A stretch of DNA of 64,000 nucleotides from Fragum whitleyi (taxonomy: Eukaryota > Mollusca > Bivalvia > Cardiida > Cardiidae), in assembly GCA_948146395.1 (NCBI GenBank), contig OX411543.1, positions 59,697,689 through 59,761,688 of the forward strand. Direction: 5' to 3'. This document shows, piece by piece, positions 32,640 through 43,520 of the stretch. The translations under genes and the position numbers were made by a program. Positions within the stretch are counted from its first letter, which is position 1. The number at the start of each line of letters is the position of its first letter. Under the pieces are notes generated by a model. It saw only the letters and a list, made by a program, of their open reading frames with translations, searched no databases and had not been told where the DNA came from.

Positions 32640-33009
32640 CAATATTTATTCAAATTTCAAATTGTGATTAAAGCTATTGTAATGGGTGACCACTCTCACC
32701 ACTGTCCTGTGTGTGTATTTCCGTTTATTTATCGTCGCCACCGTAGCACATGCCCATATGAGCGACACCCTCAGAAGACGGTTAGTTGTTACGGGGGATA
32801 GTGCAATGATACACATGACGAAACTACTGCTGAGATCCGCCATGGTTCTTTAACGTTCTTGGTGTAAAGCACCTTCTCACGGGACCTCGGTTTAACGTCT
32901 CATCCGAAAGACAATTAGTATGTTAGTTGCCAGCCCGGGAATCGAACCCACGCCGTCGAACTTCGATAGTTTTGAAGTCCGGTGCTCTACCAACTGAGCT
33001 AATCGGGCT
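32640..33009 (-). mobile_element. tRNA-derived SINE, second family
   Basis: Minus-strand element with a tRNA-like head at 32931-33009: A-box TAGCTCAGTTGGTAG, B-box GGTTCGATTCC, outer arms AGCCCG/CGGGCT. The body includes 'cggatgagacgttaaaccga' and 'ggtgctttacaccaagaacg', a central domain seen in marine-animal SINEs as I recall it. About 370 bp with an AT-rich 3' side near 32640. Different head and body from the SINE at 3175. Confidence 0.75.
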
Positions 33010-33078
33010 GTTCCCCCGTTCCTGCATAGCTTTTTTGGTTTAAATACAATGTCTGACACTTGCGTCAGAAAAGGGTTT

Positions 33079-33155
33079 CTTTGGCTAAGTGGTTAGCGCT
33101 TGGATTTGAACACCATTTATTTCGATATTACTCGTCTGCGTCTGCGTTCGAGGCC
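33079..33155 (+). repeat. tRNA-like stretch
   Basis: TGGCTAAGTGGTTAGCGC resembles an A-box region, and GCGTTCGAGGCC about 55 bases later resembles a B-box. No clean cloverleaf, so this is probably a decayed SINE head rather than a tRNA gene. Confidence 0.4.
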
Positions 33156-33310
33156 GGCTCACGTCTGATATTTTTCAGCTAAGCTTCGATTGAGGACAGT
33201 TGGTTTTGTAACACAATAAATATGGATTGGACTGTACAATAAATGATCTGGACCTAAGTTTATAAAACTTTTCTCATTCTCAAATCAAATTTCACTCAAA
33301 TTTCAAATTG

Positions 33311-33784
33311 ATGTCTGCTCCGTAATTCTGTATTAATACGTTAATAAATGTGTGAATATAAAATATAGAGTTACTAAATTATTTTTGATAACAACTTATA
33401 ATATCATCTTTTATTTTCATACAGATACATTATATTTAATTCTAAGTTTGAGAATATTCTCAGTTAAGAATTAGAACAGTTCTATAATCTTTGGTACTGA
33501 GCATACTTTCAACGAGGTTATTGGCGGTGCTTCTGTCTTTGATATTCTTTCGATTTCCATTAGGTCGAATCATTTTGCTGAACCTATCTCTACTCTGGAT
33601 TTATCAAATCATATACATCTTTGGGAATGAATATGTCTGAAAAAATCTTATCTATACCATTCGTTAAAAAACGGATGATTTAATAGGACGACTCCTTGTG
33701 ACATGAAAATTCGAGTTTTAATCCGAAGCCTTCAGTTCTTGAAGATATATCAGTCTAACTATGAAACTCGATAGTATTGGTATT
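33311..33784. other. Unassigned
   Basis: Nothing recognised. Confidence 0.4.
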
Positions 33785-33947
33785 AAAGGTAGGATAATAT
33801 CGCTTTTTTGTTCATCTTAATCGAAATAAACGATATGGTATTGCATCCCTTCAACTTTATTAAAAACTCACGCATTCTACTAATTCAATACCATTCCAAA
33901 TTTAAACCAAATCACTTATCTTGTCAATTTCATGATGTTCTTATCTG
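33785..33947 (-). mobile_element. MITE-A copy 19, half element
   Basis: Starts at the central palindrome ('gataatatcgcttttttgtt') and keeps only the far arm to CATGATGTTCTTATCTG. Like copy 6, the break is at the hairpin. Confidence 0.68.
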
Positions 33948-34347
33948 TAGATGTGAATTGCTTTGTTTTCTATTCCGCATACGAGGTCACAGTAAAAACT
34001 AAAACATTATTTATAGGTATTTTTGGGCATATGAACAAAAAAAGAGCCATTTTGAACTCCTTATTTAACTTAAAGCGAAACAAATATTACTACCATAAAC
34101 CAATGAAAATAGAATGCTTCAATACAATTGTCATTTTGAAAAATGAAACGTCGGCCAACATGATATATGAATGGTATTGTGTGAAGAAAGCCACAATATA
34201 TTACACAGTTTTGTCTCGGATATCTAGTCACTTTGTCATTGATGTAGGATGAATAGTGATGACAGATGAACTTAGGTCCATTACGAACTTGTCCTGTCTT
34301 TCCTGAAAATAATTGAATTGGTAAATTTAGCTTTTCCTATATCATTG
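33948..34347. other. Unassigned, 106-codon frame
   Basis: A plus frame at 33932-34252 starts inside MITE-A and has no domain I recognise. A chance frame is likely, although its later part (GHMNKKRAILNSLFNLKRNK-like) lies outside any recognised repeat. Confidence 0.35.
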
Positions 34348-34642
34348 CAGTTAAGATCATAGTGAAATTGACAAGTTGGATGAATTTGTAATGATTTTGT
34401 CATGAAATTGAATTAGTAAGATAAGCGAGTTGAATAAAGGATATAGGAGGGGGTTATATAATAACACTCCTTTCATTCGACATGAACGATGTTTTGTTAA
34501 CTCCCTTTCACTAAAAATCTAAAATCTATCTTCTATAAAAACGGTTAAGTGTTTGAAATGTTTTTATATTGCACTTGGCGAGTTATCACGTATGATTATT
34601 TGCTATCGTGATGAGTGTCAATTTCACAATGTTACCAATTTT
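34348..34642 (+). mobile_element. MITE-A copy 20, shortened
   Basis: CAGTTAAGATCATAGTGAAA left end, disrupted hairpin (about 34446-34505), very short internal module, right side GTGTCAATTTCACAATGTTA. Confidence 0.65.
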
Positions 34643-34644
34643 AT

Positions 34645-34995
34645 ACTATGACCTACGTCGCGAGAGTGAAATAACCACGTTAAATATTTTTGATATTACA
34701 CGGGTCCTATTACACATGTTGAATAACTATGCAAATGAGCTAAAAACTGATATCAACGATATATTTTCGTAGTGGAAATGACGTTATAATGAATTTGCTG
34801 ACGTCATTTCGCAAACGGCGTTGTATGTTTCGCGGAATAACTTTAACCGATATTATCGTAATTTCCTGGTTTTATCACAAAAATTAAGTTCATACTTTCA
34901 AATGGCAAAGCCTCGTTTTCATATGTTTAAGATGACTCGTTTAATAAATTCGGTATTCAATGACCACTCATTCAAAATTCCCTCTGTATTAAACT
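34645..34995. repeat. Dispersed repeat I, copy 1
   Basis: 'tatgacctacgtcgcgagag', 'tgaaataaccacgtt', 'gatattacacgggtcctatt' and the end 'ggtattcaatgaccactcat' recur at 37585-37999 in the same order. It contains GACGTCAT. No clear inverted ends. Confidence 0.75.
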
Positions 34996-35310
34996 ATGTT
35001 CATATAATTATTTCCAGATAATAATAGTCGAACATGTGTAACTATAAAGTGTGAACACAAAGCAGCAACATTACTGTAGCCCAATTTTAGGAAGTACTAA
35101 AATTGTGCTTAAATTCAACATTTTTAAGACAAACGGCATTGTTCTAACGGCTGTCTCTGTGGATGGGTTAGACAGCGAGATCATATACATTATTCAAAAG
35201 TGAACAGATAATTGTGAGTGCAATATCACCTTCAAAATAGTATACGCAAAAGAAAGCTTAGACAATATATAAATGCACCAACTGGTACCTTTAAATCAAA
35301 GACAGCAAAC
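34996..35310. other. Unassigned
   Basis: Nothing recognised. Confidence 0.4.
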
Positions 35311-35440
35311 AGTCCTGCAATTCCGGATGACAAAACGATGCAAACTGTTTGCAAATTATACCCTTTTTGCACGTGCACTTACATGTCATGCGGGGTAAAA
35401 TTGGAAACAGTTTGTACAGTTTAGTCAAAATGAGGGGGAA
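35311..35440. mobile_element. MITE-C copy 5, diverged
   Basis: 'agtcctgcaattccggatga' ... 'gcaaactgtttgcaaattat' ... 'tgcggggtaaaattggaaac' ... 'agtttagtcaaaatgagggg'. Foldback still recognisable. Confidence 0.7.
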
Positions 35441-36061
35441 ATCTTTTCGGTGTATTCTGTCATATTATTTAACTGGTAGGACGTGGCTTAGCCGTGACGT
35501 AGTTTTGCGGGTTTCAATTTATATATATGTGGGTTCTATCAAAAGATTGTCTACAATTATCATAAATGCGTGTAAAAAGCCCTATCCTCAAATCACAAGG
35601 ATAAACGTACTTAGCGGAAGAGAACCTATTTCATTGTTCTATTACCGCAACCACGTACCGTCAGTTTTTCCAGGTTTGGTTACCAATCTGCGAATTACGG
35701 TTCATGTTAAAGACCAGCAGTTTCAAGTGAGTGATCAAAGATATATTTCACATCGAAAAAGATAGGAGATAAGGGTTTCTCGAACCTCACTCTTACTTGC
35801 AGAACTATATATGACTGTGTTGACCTTCTATACAAGTATAAAAATGCGTAGATATTAAACATCTGATTTACGTAACCTTTAGTGCAACGACCCGTCACTT
35901 AGGCTCCGCCCAGTCAGGGCGAAAACCGTTGATTATAACTTGCTCGTTAAGATTGATTCGAAGATGTCATTGCTATAGACGAAATTCTGAAAAATCAGAT
36001 TCATTATTCTTGAGTCCTTTTGTGTTATTTTATATTTAACGGCCAAAAACAATGCTTAAAA
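35441..36061. other. Unassigned, possible exon-like stretch
   Basis: 35600-35726 could be read as a short exon: preceded by pyrimidine-rich sequence and CAAATCACAAG, followed by CAA|GTGAGT at 35727. It lies in the longest frame of the window (138 codons from 35349), but that frame starts inside MITE-C. No domain recognised; treated as unproven. Confidence 0.2.
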
Positions 36062-36426
36062 AGTTAGTTACATCGTGGAATTGACACGCTCTGATCAAAA
36101 CTCATCTACATCGCTCAATCAGCGCTCCATTCATTCATTCTAAAAACTTACTTTAATCACTCATAGACGTTCCGAAACCTTCCAAAAAAAGCTTCGGAGT
36201 GGTTATAAAAGGATCAAAATTTCATTTAAATCGTTCCGTGATTTTATTTATTACTCTTGGGTTTCAGCGTCTGAATGATCCGCGAGGACATATAAGACTT
36301 TTTGAAAGGGAGATAATACAAAAAACCCGATAAGTTCGTCATATTTGACGGATTTAGCGATATTTAATCCCCTTAATCTCATTTAAAACTCACGGATTCC
36401 TTTTCAATTTCAGAATGTTATAACTG
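36062..36426 (-). mobile_element. MITE-A copy 21, diverged
   Basis: 'agttagttacatcgtggaat' left, 'gcgctccattcattcattct' block, type-2 module, degraded hairpin about 36305-36372, right end AGAATGTTATAACTG. Confidence 0.72.
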
Positions 36427-36479
36427 CAATGAAGTAAAAGGTAACGAGGACAAAAATAGACATAGACAGTAAAGACATT

Positions 36480-36600
36480 CTAGAGTCGTAATTATAGGAA
36501 TCGACGATGCATTACCTTCTTTGATGATATATACCGTTTCTCTATTTGTTGGTCTGTCGATACGTTACATAATAATATAAAAACCTAATGATATCGTCAT
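36480..36600. repeat. Low-copy dispersed repeat
   Basis: 'gatgatatataccgtttctc' and 'ggtctgtcgatacgttacat' match 43715-43790 ('gatatataccatttctgcaa', 'ggtctgtcaatacgaaatca'). Type unknown. Confidence 0.5.
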
Positions 36601-36606
36601 ATAACT

Positions 36607-36854
36607 TTAACCCTCGTCGTGCTGAACAAAAAATATTGACAAATTTGCAACAAAATCCAAGCGCTCAAAGTGCCTGATGCACTAAATTTGAGAGGAAATT
36701 CATTTTGGAAATTAATATATTTAGCTTTTTTGGTATCAAAAAGTAAAAACAGGCGCAATAGACAAAGACCAGACTGCACATTATGTGCAGGCTGATGTTT
36801 GTCTATATCGCCTGTCATTTGCAGGAATATTCCGGGTTCAGCATGACAAAGGGA
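36607..36854. mobile_element. MITE-D copy 2, piggyBac-like
   Basis: TTAA at 36607-36610, left end CCCTCGTCGTGCTGAA, right end TTCAGCATGACAAAGGG; the right TTAA has mutated to GGGACAAT. Module H at about 36765-36812 ('gaccagactgcacattatgt' / 'gcaggctgatgtttg'). Confidence 0.8.
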
Positions 36855-37584
36855 CAATGTAGGTAGTGCGTAAGGTGTCAACCCCGGTCAGACTGAGCGG
36901 ATTGCGCAGACTTATTTTGGTCGAGATTTTTCGCATTTTGCTTATTTTCTGAATCTGTAAAGATCAATCCACCTTACCGTAAAAGAATTTTTGATGTGCG
37001 GCCTCTGGTTGACCTATGCTGGACCCAATCCCTTTTTTAATTATTTATCTTACCAAGTTCCCAGATGGTCCCTTTTCGCGTGACGGGTCACAATTAGAAT
37101 CATTGTCTTCTAGTAGTACTTGGGTCCCAATCTCCGCCAAAGCACAGTTTGTAGAACCTAAGATTGCAAGGGATACCACGTTGGATCTCCAACGGTGGCA
37201 TATATTATTTCCGACTTATGTCTCCCACAAATGCATAGATAGTCGTAAGCATGTGCATGATAGCAGTTACGGACTTGTATACGATGAAATGAAGGTGTAC
37301 TTGTGTTACGAAATTCCAGGAATTCATTGCTAGGTGAATTAGCCGTACAATATGACTATGAGAATAGTTTAAATCGGATCGGCGTTTACCCACCAATCAA
37401 ACAAAGTTCATGGTTTGGCCCTTTTAAATCGCTCAATCTTTGCCGAAGAATTGTGGAAGGCTCTCGATAGAAGATTATATTTCTGTCAGAATCAAGAATA
37501 GCGGCATATTTCGTAAGATTTTGTCGGAGGGAGTCTTATTTAACAAATCTGAGAGAAAAAATGAATTACGAAATAAGTTGATAT
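36855..37584. other. Unassigned plus low-copy repeat
   Basis: 36961-37070 ('gtgcggcctctggttgacct', 'atgctggacccaatcccttt') matches 15778 and 47047. A 105-codon frame (37016-37333) begins inside this repeat and shows no domain. Confidence 0.4.
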
Positions 37585-37999
37585 TATAATATGACCTACG
37601 TCGCCGGAGTGAAATAACCCCGTTGGATATTTTTGATATTACACGGGTGTTATAACACTAGTGGAATAACTATGCAAATTAGCTCAGAGCGAATAGCAAC
37701 GCTACTTTATTACTGCGAAAAGGACGTCATAATCTATGTTTTGTGGCGTCATTTTCGCGGTTTTATAAGTTTCGCGGAAAATTGAAACGTTGAATTTCAA
37801 GAATTTTGACGATTTTTCGCTAAAATTCGAGTCATATTATAAACAGAATATAAAATTTGTGCTCATAAAATACAGAATTTATTAAACCCGTCATCTAAAA
37901 CAGATAAAAACTCGGCGTAGCCTCGTTTTTATCTGTTTATAGATGACTCGTTTAATAAATTCGGTATTCAATGACCACTCATTCAATATCCTCTATTTA
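37585..37999. repeat. Dispersed repeat I, copy 2, with hairpin
   Basis: Same order of landmarks as 34645-34995. Near its right end 37872-37962 forms a long hairpin: 'tttattaaacccgtcatcta' pairs with 'tagatgactcgtttaataaa' and CAGATAAAAACTCGGC with the matching CCTCGTTTTTATCTG. Copy 1 keeps only the right arm. Confidence 0.78.
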
Positions 38000-38510
38000 C
38001 TATAGCGACAACTTCTGTCAAGCAACCGTTTTTGACATTTAGAAGATGATTACTAGACAGCGTTATGTCATAGGTATAATTGGTAAGCTAAGATATCGTC
38101 AAATAGGACAACATGAACAAAAGCATGGAATAAACTATACGAAATTACACTAGTTTGGTGCTTAAATTACAACGTGATAATCTAACGTTATTTCTTGACT
38201 ATTTATCATCGAAAAGCAATTAAAGAAAAAAAAACAATCATTTATAGCGTGAAATCCCCAGCGTGTTCGTAAAATAATGCTTTTGGATTGGTTTAAATCA
38301 TTATCTCACAAATCGTTTACGTGGTAGGCTACAAGTAATTAGAATTATAAGCCAAGATGATGATAATTGGAAAAACGGAGTAGAAATATTTGGGTTCCCA
38401 TTAAGAATGTTCTATTTGAAAGAAGAATACAGATATACGTTGACATTGCCCTTTTCAATTGTTTAAACACGAATTTCATTATACGCCTGTATCAGTCAGT
38501 GTTTCTACTA
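38000..38510. other. Unassigned plus 55-bp repeat
   Basis: 38245-38300 ('gtgaaatccccagcgtgttc', 'gtaaaataatgcttttggat') is repeated at 40583-40637. The rest is unassigned. Confidence 0.5.
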
Positions 38511-38785
38511 CAGTTAAGAACGTCGTAGAACAGAAATTTATTCCCATCAAAAACATTCAAATACATTCATCACTCAATTCATTCAAAACCCTCACCTAAA
38601 TATATAAAAATAAAAAGTCCCGAAACCATTCGAAAACACATCAAAATCGTCAAAACGACAAGCCACTTCTTTGAGAATATCAAATGATTAGAACTACGTT
38701 TTTATTGGATGGCGTTAATTCTAAAATATGTATATGATTGGTCCGTGAAGATACACAAACAGAAAAAAATACGTATACATATATT

Positions 38786-39180
38786 TTGCTTAAGGGGAAA
38801 GGGGGGGGGGGGGGTAAAAGTGGTGAACCTAAAGGGGGTTCAAGTGGGTCCTAACAAACCCCCCTGGAGCCCAATTATTTCATTTTTATGCAGAATTTCA
38901 ATTTGCCCTTCTTTCCTTTACGACCGTGATGGTCTTGGTGTAAAAAAGCTTAAGCAGACAGTATAGACTAAGATCAGCCTGCACGATTGTGCAGTCTGAG
39001 CTAAGTATACTCTGTCTGCGTTCTACTTATTTTTTTGTTGAAAAAAAAATAATGAGGAAAAGTCACTTAAATGTCTAAAAACAGCAGGAAAATAGTTAAT
39101 ATTGTGCAATACTAGGAGAACGACACCCCCCCCCTTTGTATATTCGAACCCCTTTTTAGGAAATCCTGGATCTGCCGCTG
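38786..39180 (-). mobile_element. hAT-like MITE nested in MITE-A
   Basis: The right edge reads AAATCCTGGATCTGCCGCTG, whose complement CAGCGGCAGATCCAGG is a familiar hAT terminal sequence. The interior has 'cgacacccccccccctttg' and 'gtgggtcctaacaaacccc'. The left terminus is masked by a G run (38800-38814) and not recognisable. Module H lies inside (38955-39018). Confidence 0.65.
38955..39018. repeat. Hairpin module H inside the hAT-like element
   Basis: GCAGACAGTATAGACTAAGA + TCAGCCTGCACGAT pairs with TGTGCAGTCTGAGCTAAGTA + TACTCTGTCTGC. One of the longest and cleanest H hairpins. Confidence 0.78.
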
Positions 39181-39336
39181 GGGTAATGAAATATCGATTA
39201 GCTTGTCCAAATGGATGAAATTACCAACATTTAACCACCAACCCTTACTTTCATTAAAAACCCGCTTCTTCTTCTTATTTCATTCCAGAATCACTTGAAA
39301 ATCATTCCCGTTGTCAATTTTACGATATTGCTAACT

Positions 39337-39817
39337 TTAAAAGCTGCAGCACATACCGATGACATATTGGAAAGTTTCTGTTGTTTGAGACCGGTGATTC
39401 CAATCCGTAATGAATAACCATTGAAACTGTTATATCGCATTCCAGGTCATTCATCATCCGATTTCATTATTTTCTCTAACATTTCTTTTTAAGACAAATG
39501 TTATGTCTTGGATAGATTACGTAACACATAATAGCTTTTATGATAAAGTTCTTACTTTTGTTAGCCAGTATGTAGAAAAAAAAGAGCCAATACGATTAGC
39601 CTTATAATAAAATAAAACAAAAATATCATTTTACAACATAATTACTCCAATTGATACAATATATCCGCATATTTGTTTTCAGAGGGCATCTTTTTCGAGT
39701 ATTCTTTGTACGAACATTTTAAAGATGAATTATTTCAAAACATATTGGCTTAATAGCCAAACTTTGCTAATGTCCTAAAGTATTCTTAATGACTGTATAA
39801 TCAGAACATTACATTTA
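39337..39817. other. Unassigned
   Basis: Nothing recognised. Confidence 0.4.
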
Positions 39818-40172
39818 CAGTTAACGACATCGTGAAATTGACAAGGTACATGATTTTGGAATGAAATTGAATGAGTGTTTAGAGCGAAATTTGAGTAAGT
39901 TTAATGGGAGGTAATCCAATATCGCTCATTTTGTTCAGGATGAATACAATAATGAATAACCCCATTTAATAAAATATGAAAATAATTTCTATAGATAGCT
40001 TCCTTTGTCATCAAAAACCTATCAGACGCGTATAATTTGAATTATGTCAGTGAAACCGCTGATTGATTGAATGGTTTGAGTGAGTGTTTGGAATGAATGA
40101 ATGGACCGCTGAGCGAGCGAGTTGGAATGGTTTTGATCGAAATGATTGTCAATTTTACAATGCTGTTAACTG
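39818..40172 (+). mobile_element. MITE-A copy 23, shortened
   Basis: CAGTTAACGACATCGTGAAA and TACAATGCTGTTAACTG ends with TA flanks. The hairpin's second arm is damaged (about 39905-39966) and the type-1 module is shortened, giving 355 bp. Confidence 0.85.
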
Positions 40173-41798
40173 TATAAAGAGTCAAATTTTCAGAAACATT
40201 TCCACTCCGAATAGATGTACTTATAAGTTCGTTTGACTTTTATATGGACCAACCTTTTCATCAATTACATAGAATTGCGTTTGAATGAAGGATTTGTATG
40301 TGTTAAAATCTTAATTTCAGCTTTATACCATTCCAAAAAATATTTTTTGAAAATAAATTGATTTCAAAATAATGATTTTGTCTATCTAGTTAATATTAAT
40401 ACCTTCGCATTTTCCGCTCTTAAACATTAGGGGTGATAGAGGCTGTTAAGTAGTAAGAAAATATAAACCTATAATAAAAACACGTGGTTTTATACTAAAT
40501 ATTTGACAGATAAAATGTGCACGATTCCTTATTTGGACATGCTAATTAGCATATCGACGGTCATGCCATCTTAAACTTAAATAGCACGTGAAATCACCAG
40601 CGTGTTCGTAAAATAATGCTTTTGGATTGGTCTAAAGATGTGAATATGAGGTTCATCTCAGAATAGATAAAAACAATTATTAATTATCTGGGCAAACGGT
40701 CTCTGAACAAAGAGAGAATATATTCAGATTTGATATCTAAGGAGGGAAAAATGCGTCTGACTTAATATTATAAAAATTGTCGATTTAATTCCAAAACGAC
40801 TCATTTACAAGCTTACACTTTTGACTAGGACCCTATGCAAATCAGAGCTTTTTTGGATGTACAATTCGCTATTCCGGATAATACGAACACAAGGAGGCTT
40901 GAAAGGCTGAAAGTTGCCTTGTAGACGGACGGACAAAATCATTATTTTACTCCCAAAAATTCTGAAAAAAAGACAAAATTTTTCAAGATATTAGATTGAA
41001 AATATAAAACGACGAGAAAAAATACGTTTCATTAATTCATTTCTGAGATTTTCGGCGAAATGTTGGTCCATATACAAGTCAAGCGGACTATAATGAAGTG
41101 TTGTATTTTTCTGTATAATAACTGTATGCACTCTATCATACAATATAATAGGGAATCACTATACATGCAAGGGTATTTATTTTTAAACTGTTATCCATGA
41201 ACGAAATTAGTATTATTTTTTTACTCTTAATTGAAAAATAACTACGAGTCATGAAAACAAATTATTAAAAATCGCCCCATAAAACAACAGGATAATTGAA
41301 AAGTCATTGAATCTTTCTGAAAACAAAAGAATACATGTATACACGACTCTGCCTTAGAATCAGGAATGAATATGCAAAAACATTTTCAGAAATAACTAAG
41401 AAAGATTACAATAACTGGAAACACGGAAATTAGATTTGTTTCTCCTGTAATTTTGACTTAAATTGTTTATTTAAACAAAGATGAGACCAACCTCTCAGAA
41501 GATATTTTCTAATTTAACTTGATATATTGGATGAGGCTTGTTTTCCCGATATAACTACCATTGTTTCTATAAATAGGGGGACCGTGTAAAATAATGTGCG
41601 GTGAATGGCAATATTCTCAACGACATTGTTTTAACGCATAACCTTTGCTGAAGCCATTCATAGAATTGCTTCTCATACATGTGCCATGGCTTATCTCAAA
41701 AAAAGTTTGTTAATGCCGTTGTTCCTTTATGAACCATTCATTTTGAATTATGTGTTCAAACCTACTTCAAACTTAAAGCATGCACTAATTAAGCATTA
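40173..41798. other. Unassigned plus 55-bp repeat
   Basis: Apart from the repeat copy at 40583-40637 and a phrase shared with the segmental duplication near 41545 ('gatataactaccattgtttc'), nothing was recognised in this 1.6-kb stretch. It is one of the longest stretches here without an element. Confidence 0.45.
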
Positions 41799-42227
41799 CA
41801 GTTAACAACATCGTGAAATTGAAAATGTGAATGATTTTGGAATAATTAAGGAAAGAAATTGAATGAGTGTGTGGAGCGAGTTTTGAGTGAATTTAATGGG
41901 AGGCAATCCATTATCACAAATTTTGTTCATGGTGAACAAAATTTGCCATATTGATTACCTCCCTTTAATAAAATATACATTCAAGTTCTATAGATAGCTT
42001 CTTTTTTCTTCAAGAACCTATTTGGCGTTTACAATTTGAATTATGTCAGTGAAATCGCGATGTTTCTTTATCCAAATTTATTTTGAATGACGTTGTTGGT
42101 TATATATTTTTCAATGGGTTTGAGCGTTTTTGAATGGTTTGAGTGAGTGTTTGGAATGAATGAATGGAGCACTGAGTGAGCGTTTAGAATGGTTTTGATC
42201 GGAATCAGTGTCCGATGTCTTCAACTG
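41799..42227 (+). mobile_element. MITE-A copy 24, near complete
   Basis: CAGTTAACAACATCGTGAAA left, hairpin 41898-41963 (GGGAGG...CCTCCC), a clean type-1 module, right arm 'gagtgagtgtttggaatgaa'. The right TIR is shortened to GATGTCTTCAACTG followed by TA. Confidence 0.9.
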
Positions 42228-43198
42228 TAATGCTTCAACGAGTTCTTAAAAAATACTGTTAGCATAAATTTTCAACGTTTCTTTTTTAAACGTACTTTAA
42301 ACGCACTTGTATAGTGGATGGTCATATGATTATTTTGATAATAAAGGCTTATATAGTCAAGCATCGTTCTCGTTCAGAACTATTAATTGTCTGGTACTTG
42401 TTTTAAATGATAGATGATAGAAACAACTAGAAGTCTTTGGATTTTTTATTCAACTTTTCTGTGTAATATCGTATTATTTTTTATTTATTATGTTAATGAG
42501 TGAGATATTACTTGTTACAGTGCTTAATGTTGTTGTTTTTTGTTTTGTTTTGTTTTGTTTGCTTTTTTGCGTTACAAGATCATATTCTGTGAAAGAAGGC
42601 AACGCACATAGTGATCTAAAACGTTACACGCACTGTTAAGCCATATTTTTAGATAATACAAGCAAATGAAATTACGATGCATTTTTCTGAATTTTTTTCT
42701 CGATATTGATCAAATAAATGCATATGATGTAGTTTACAACGTTTGTTTCTTTAAACTACACGTTCTTTGGAGATTATCACCGAACATGACAGGAATATCC
42801 TTTGGACGTCTCTATCTTTTTGTATTTCCTTTAGATACTTCTTTGGCAATATAATGCTTTAACTTTTAGGTGGTAATGTCCTTCAGATTTTAAGATTCTT
42901 GCGATATGGTGCTTTATGTATTAGATAGTAATATCTCTCAGGTTTTATATATTTTTGCTTTATGATGCTTTGGTTTCTAGGTGTTAACATCTTGCAGATC
43001 TTTCACTCATGTGAAATGTTGCTTCCGTTGGTATGTAGATGTCACTCGTTATGTTACATTTGTATGTTCCGGGAAAAAGAAATACATATTTCATACTTTT
43101 TTGTGCATTGCTCACTAAAAACACGCAAACATTATTTCGAATAAAAGTATCAATGCATTTTACATAAATCTTGATATCCTTTCTTGAACTGATATTTT
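42228..43198. other. Unassigned, (TGTTT)n microsatellite
   Basis: Pentamer run at about 42539-42562. 42840-43010 contains three diverged repeats of about 60-70 bp around 'gatgctttggtttctaggtg' / 'aatgctttaacttttaggtg', a small tandem array. No gene. Confidence 0.45.
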
Positions 43199-43520
43199 AG
43201 TCTGTGAGGGACATTTCCAACAATTCTACGTTTGAGCAACACGGAGTCTCCATTCCATCCTGTGTCTTCAGGAAGCACTCAAAATGTAGGAAGCTTTGAA
43301 CTCATGACCACCACTGTTCATAATCAGAAAAGTTCTTTTAAATTAATGCTTTTACGGTGGGTAATCAAGAAATAACCTTAGATTATCATTTTGATAAACT
43401 CGATGAAAAATATTTACTCCACTTTCGTTCATTTCACCTCATTTGACGTCATCTAACGTAATCAAGAACCTTGCATAGCGATCACGTGAAAACTTGGCGC
43501 GCTTTAGATTTTTTCTTATT
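43199..43520. repeat. MITE-F-like scrap and repeat J fragment
   Basis: 43199-43235 ('gtctgtgagggacatttcca' + 'acaattct') resembles a MITE-F left end. 43345-43510 resembles the private insertion of duplicate copy 1: 'aatgcttttacggtgggtaa', 'gacgtcatctaacgtaatca', 'ttgcatagcgatcacgtgaa'. Confidence 0.5.

Larger units (their letters stand above)
32615..33310. repeat. 50-bp direct repeats flanking a SINE region
   Basis: 32615-32664 ('tataaaacttttcttgttct' ... 'caaatttcaaattg') recurs at 33261-33310 ('tataaaacttttctcattct' ... 'caaatttcaaattg'). The segment between them holds the SINE at 32640-33009 and a second tRNA-like stretch. At about 50 bp this is too long for an ordinary SINE target duplication. 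Confidence 0.65.
38511..39336 (-). mobile_element. MITE-A copy 22, split by a hAT-like insert
   Basis: Left end CAGTTAAGAACGTCGTAGAA, type-2 module ('gattggtccgtgaagataca'), then a foreign block from about 38786, and from 39181 the second half resumes at the palindrome (GGGTAATGAAATATCG) and ends 'tacgatattgctaacttt'. A clear nested insertion at the hairpin arm. Confidence 0.8.

Noticed and set aside
32931..33009. Functional tRNA gene on the minus strand
   Set aside because: A/B boxes are good, but the anticodon region is too long and irregular and a SINE body is attached.
35349..35765. Longest open frame of the window (138 codons)
   Set aside because: It starts inside a MITE-C foldback, has no recognisable domain and is of a length expected by chance in 64 kb on six frames. 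Only the small splice-like part is kept as a weak finding.
37016..37333. 105-codon frame
   Set aside because: Begins in a dispersed repeat also found at 15778 and 47047; no domain.
41898..41963. Central hairpin of MITE-A as a transcription terminator or microRNA precursor
   Set aside because: It is a constant part of a transposon family. Without small-RNA data a microRNA claim is unsupported, and bacterial-style terminators do not apply.
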